In this document: piece by piece, positions 5,062 through 6,862 of the stretch
How the letters are laid out: the number at the start of each line of letters is the position of its first letter
Numbering within the stretch: the first letter of the stretch is position 1
NCBI GenBank assembly: GCA_031280945.1
Contig: JAITGB010000243.1
Span: forward strand, 1-6,862
DNA: 6,862 nucleotides
From: Spirochaetales bacterium
GTDB lineage: Bacteria; Spirochaetota; Spirochaetia; DTKZ01
Direction: 5' to 3'
Translations under genes and position numbers: made by a program
Notes under the pieces: generated by a model
Told to the model about the DNA's origin: nothing
The model's input: the letters and a program-made list of their open reading frames with translations, nothing else
The model's database searches: none

Positions 5062-6308
5062 CGGAAGAACCGGACTTTCAGGGCCGGAGCGGAACTGGTT
5101 TTACGGCCCGTACCGGCTGCCCCGCGTCCGTATACATTCATATACCCTTTTGCGGGGCAAAGTGCGCCTACTGCGACTTTTTCTCCCTGCCGGTCAACAA
5201 TTTTTCCGCCGGCTTTATTGAAAATTTTCTTGAATCGCTTTTCGCTGAACTTGAAGTTTTTCTTGAAACGTGGAAACCCTCGGCCTGCCCAACCCTCTAT
5301 GTGGGAGGCGGAAGCCCCAGCGTACTTCCTCCCAGAACGCTTTTAAGGTTTTTGCGCAAAGTGCGAAAACCTCTCCCCTCGCAGCCAGAGGAGTTTACCC
5401 TGGAGGCAAACCCCGAAAGCCTCACTGAAGAGTTCCTCTGCCTCTGCCGCGAAGCCGGAGTGAGCCGCCTCAGTCTGGGCCTGCAAACCTTCAATCCCCG
5501 TTTTCTCAAACTTCTGGGGCGCGAGGCCGCACCGGAAGATAACCACAGGGCCCTTAAACTTCTTGACAGGCACTGGACAGGAGAGAGGAGCTTCGACCTC
5601 ATGTACGGCTTTCCCGGACAAAAACCGGAAGAAGCCATAGAAGACGCACGGGAGGCCCTTGACCACGGAGCCGGCCACATTTCCGCCTACAGCCTCACCG
5701 TAGAGGAGGGAACCCCGCTTTTCCGTACTATACAGAAGGGCCATCTTCCCCCGCCCAACGACGACACCGCGGAAGACGCGCATCTCCTCCTCTCTAGTTT
5801 TCTCACCGAAAGAGGATACGCCAACTATGAAATATCAAACTACGCCCTGGCAGGAAAGGAGTGCAGACACAATACGCGGTACTGGAAGCTCCACCCCTAC
5901 AGGGGAATAGGCCCCGCCGCGGTCTCAACCCTGCCCACAGCCACAGGCCCCATAAGGCTTTCAGGCAAACGCTCGGTTTCCGCCTCTTGCCCGCCGGAGC
6001 CGGACATTGAAATCATCTCACCCCAGGATTTTCTGAAAGACTATATACTCATGGGTCTCAGGACGCAGGAAGGAATAGACACAAAAACTTTTTTCAGGAT
6101 TTTTCACCTTGATTTTTACGAGACTTTTTCTCACGCTGTACAAAAAAACATACGATTTATGGCAAATAATGAGCATAGAAGCCTTTATTGCGCCCTTACA
6201 CCCAAAGGCCGCAGACTACTCAACCCCATACTTATTGATTTTTTTGAAAAAATCGACCGCCTCGCGTACAGGGGCCCGCTTGACTGGCCGCTTGCGACAG
6301 AACAGTAG
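5058..6308 (+). CDS. hemW: Radical SAM heme chaperone HemW (HemN-like)
   Basis: The product is 416 residues. The [4Fe-4S]/SAM motif is CGAKCAYCDF (Cys32, Cys36, Cys39), the CxxxCxxCDF form typical of HemW, not coproporphyrinogen dehydrogenase HemN. Further family blocks are LYVGGGSPSVL (80-90), the EANPESL segment (116-122), GVSRLSLGLQTFN (134-146), SFDLMYGFPGQ (178-188), the HISAYSLTVEEGTPLF segment (207-222), the NYEISNYA segment (256-263), CRHNTRYW (269-276) and GIGPAA (283-288). A HemN C-terminal domain follows (about 323-405). HemW proteins bind heme and deliver it to target proteins, and many older annotations call them oxygen-independent coproporphyrinogen oxidase. The start is TTG, which overlaps the lepB2 stop. 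No ATG or GTG lies in frame before the SAM motif, so coupling to lepB2 translation is likely. About 20 residues precede the core domain. Confidence 0.92.
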   Translation: MTEEPDFQGRSGTGFTARTGCPASVYIHIPFCGAKCAYCDFFSLPVNNFSAGFIENFLESLFAELEVFLETWKPSACPTLYVGGGSPSVLPPRTLLRFLRKVRKPLPSQPEEFTLEANPESLTEEFLCLCREAGVSRLSLGLQTFNPRFLKLLGREAAPEDNHRALKLLDRHWTGERSFDLMYGFPGQKPEEAIEDAREALDHGAGHISAYSLTVEEGTPLFRTIQKGHLPPPNDDTAEDAHLLLSSFLTERGYANYEISNYALAGKECRHNTRYWKLHPYRGIGPAAVSTLPTATGPIRLSGKRSVSASCPPEPDIEIISPQDFLKDYILMGLRTQEGIDTKTFFRIFHLDFYETFSHAVQKNIRFMANNEHRSLYCALTPKGRRLLNPILIDFFEKIDRLAYRGPLDWPLATEQ

Positions 6309-6313
6309 GAAAC

Positions 6314-6338
6314 GCTCCGGCTGTTTAACAGCCGGAGC
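6314..6338 (+). terminator. Strong hairpin 5 nt after the hemW stop codon
   Basis: GCTCCGGCTG (6314-6323) is the exact reverse complement of CAGCCGGAGC (6329-6338), with loop TTTAA. Position and stability suggest the end of the lepB1-lepB2-hemW transcript. No T-tract follows (AGTATATAC), so it may instead stabilise the mRNA 3' end or need another factor to terminate. Confidence 0.6.
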
Positions 6339-6374
6339 AGTATATACAATGCGCCCAAAACTGGTTGAAATATA

Positions 6375-6396
6375 CAAGCCTTGGCCAACTTGCTTG
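6375..6396. promoter_or_regulatory. Imperfect dyad overlapping the predicted hydF promoter
   Basis: The 8-bp palindrome TTGGCCAA (6381-6388) is flanked by CAAGC (6375-6379) and GCTTG (6392-6396), spaced slightly asymmetrically. The right arm overlaps the -35 hexamer at 6394-6399. This is a plausible operator for a dimeric regulator of hydF, but no regulator gene is in view and the asymmetry weakens the case. Confidence 0.3.
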
Positions 6397-6423
6397 ACCG
6401 TATTGACTTAGCGGGTCTATACT
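6394..6423 (+). promoter_or_regulatory. Predicted sigma70-type promoter upstream of hydF
   Basis: TTGACC (6394-6399) and TATACT (6418-6423) are separated by 18 bp, each with 5 of 6 consensus bases. The start would be near 6430, giving a leader of about 80 nt before the hydF ATG at 6510. That leader contains the hairpin plus T-run at 6439-6474. Confidence 0.55.
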
Positions 6424-6438
6424 AATGTAAGTATGAAG

Positions 6439-6474
6439 ATGTTGCAATCGGCAGATGCAGCATGTATTTTTTTT
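6439..6474 (+). terminator. Hairpin plus T8: terminator or attenuator in the hydF leader
   Basis: ATGTTGCA (6439-6446) pairs with TGCAGCAT (6456-6463) in an 8-bp stem with one U.G wobble and a 9-nt loop. Three bases later comes an uninterrupted run of eight T (6467-6474). This has intrinsic-terminator form, although the stem is only moderately GC-rich. It lies downstream of the predicted hydF promoter, so it could attenuate hydF. If that promoter is not real, it would be a second terminator of the hemW operon. Confidence 0.5.
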
Positions 6475-6509
6475 CAAAGAGAGATGTAGAAGCCGGAATT
6501 GAGTACCCC

Positions 6510-6862
6510 ATGTCATTAAATTCCACCCCCTCTTCCTCCCGTGTTCACATAGCTTTTTTCGGCAGGAGAAACGCTGGAAAATCGAGCCTCCTCAACGCCG
6601 TAACAGGCCAGGATTTGGCCGTTGTTTCCGAACTCAAAGGAACCACAACAGACCCCGTTTTTAAGGCAATGGAGCTTCTTCCCCTGGGGCCTGTTGTCGT
6701 TATCGACACGCCCGGCATGGACGACGAAGGCCCCCTGGGAGAGCTGCGCATAAACAAGGCAAAACAGGTTCTCAATAAAACCGATATTGCAGTCCTCGTT
6801 GTGGACGCTTCCCTCGGCAGGGGGGAAGCGGACGAAGAACTCCTCCGGCTTTTCAGGGACAG
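6510..6862 (+). CDS. hydF: [FeFe]-hydrogenase H-cluster maturation GTPase HydF, N-terminal part (runs off window)
   Basis: The frame gives 117 complete codons and is open at the window end. HydF is the cytoplasmic GTPase scaffold on which the di-iron subcluster of [FeFe]-hydrogenase is assembled by HydE and HydG before delivery to the hydrogenase. The start MSLNSTPSSSRVHIAFFGRR is characteristic of the family. The P-loop is GRRNAGKSS (18-26), G2 is GTTTDP (44-49), G3 is DTPG (66-69), and the segment MELLPLGPVVVIDTPG (54-69) is highly HydF-like. The G4 motif and the C-terminal cluster-binding cysteines lie beyond the edge. An in-frame ATG at 6462 would add 16 residues, but it sits inside the hairpin arm and outside the conserved start, so 6510 is preferred. 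The ribosome-binding site is weak (GAG at 6501-6503). It implies H2 metabolism. Confidence 0.93.
   Translation, partial: MSLNSTPSSSRVHIAFFGRRNAGKSSLLNAVTGQDLAVVSELKGTTTDPVFKAMELLPLGPVVVIDTPGMDDEGPLGELRINKAKQVLNKTDIAVLVVDASLGRGEADEELLRLFRD

Noticed and set aside
6462..6509. Upstream in-frame ATG for hydF adding 16 residues
   Set aside because: This ATG sits in the right arm of the hairpin before the T8 run, lacks a ribosome-binding site, and the added residues are outside the conserved HydF N-terminus.

Overview
This window reads as ordinary, gene-dense chromosome from a bacterium that looks like a Treponema-type spirochaete, perhaps a host- or termite-gut-associated anaerobe. That assignment is an inference. 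It rests on moderate-to-high GC content, a PEGA plus sulfatase-modifying-factor-type membrane protein, a tandem pair of signal peptidases I, and the start of an [FeFe]-hydrogenase maturation gene, which points to anaerobic H2 metabolism. No phage, transposase, CRISPR or other mobile gene was seen.

Layout from left to right. A PHP-family histidinol-phosphatase gene runs leftward off the window (255 to 1). Positions 256-633 hold no gene. They contain a GC-rich cluster of three hairpins that looks like a dispersed intergenic repeat (about 333-430), a perfect 11-bp hairpin (511-535) and a promoter for tmRNA (595-623). The tmRNA gene ssrA (634-981, + strand) has a readable pseudoknot 1, a tag reading frame and a tRNA-like acceptor domain with the G3.U alanine identity pair. 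It converges on smpB, its obligate protein partner (1477 to 1022, - strand). smpB is the second gene of a leftward operon whose first gene encodes a membrane-anchored PEGA/FGE-sulfatase-fold protein (3213 to 1465); the two overlap by 13 nt.

Between that operon and the rightward one lies a compact divergent promoter region. A 7-bp TTGTCAA (3245-3251) serves as the -35 box on both strands, with 17-bp spacers to TATAAT on the left and TACAAT on the right. The rightward operon is lepB1 (3306-4292), lepB2 (4309-5061) and hemW (5058-6308), ending in a strong 10-bp hairpin. The two signal peptidases keep the Ser/Lys dyad, but each has lost a different accessory motif.

After hemW come about 200 non-coding bases with a likely promoter (6394-6423) and a hairpin followed by eight T residues (6439-6474). 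The 5' part of hydF, the H-cluster maturation GTPase, follows (6510 to beyond the window end).

Functional themes are trans-translation rescue (ssrA, smpB), protein export (two signal peptidases), heme trafficking or radical-SAM chemistry (hemW) and hydrogenase assembly (hydF). I found no clearly new multi-gene system. The most notable features are the shared -35 divergent promoters with a near-leaderless transcript, the complementary motif losses in the signal peptidases, the convergent ssrA/smpB pair, the FGE-like protein without the copper-site cysteines coupled to smpB, and the terminator-like hairpin in the hydF leader.
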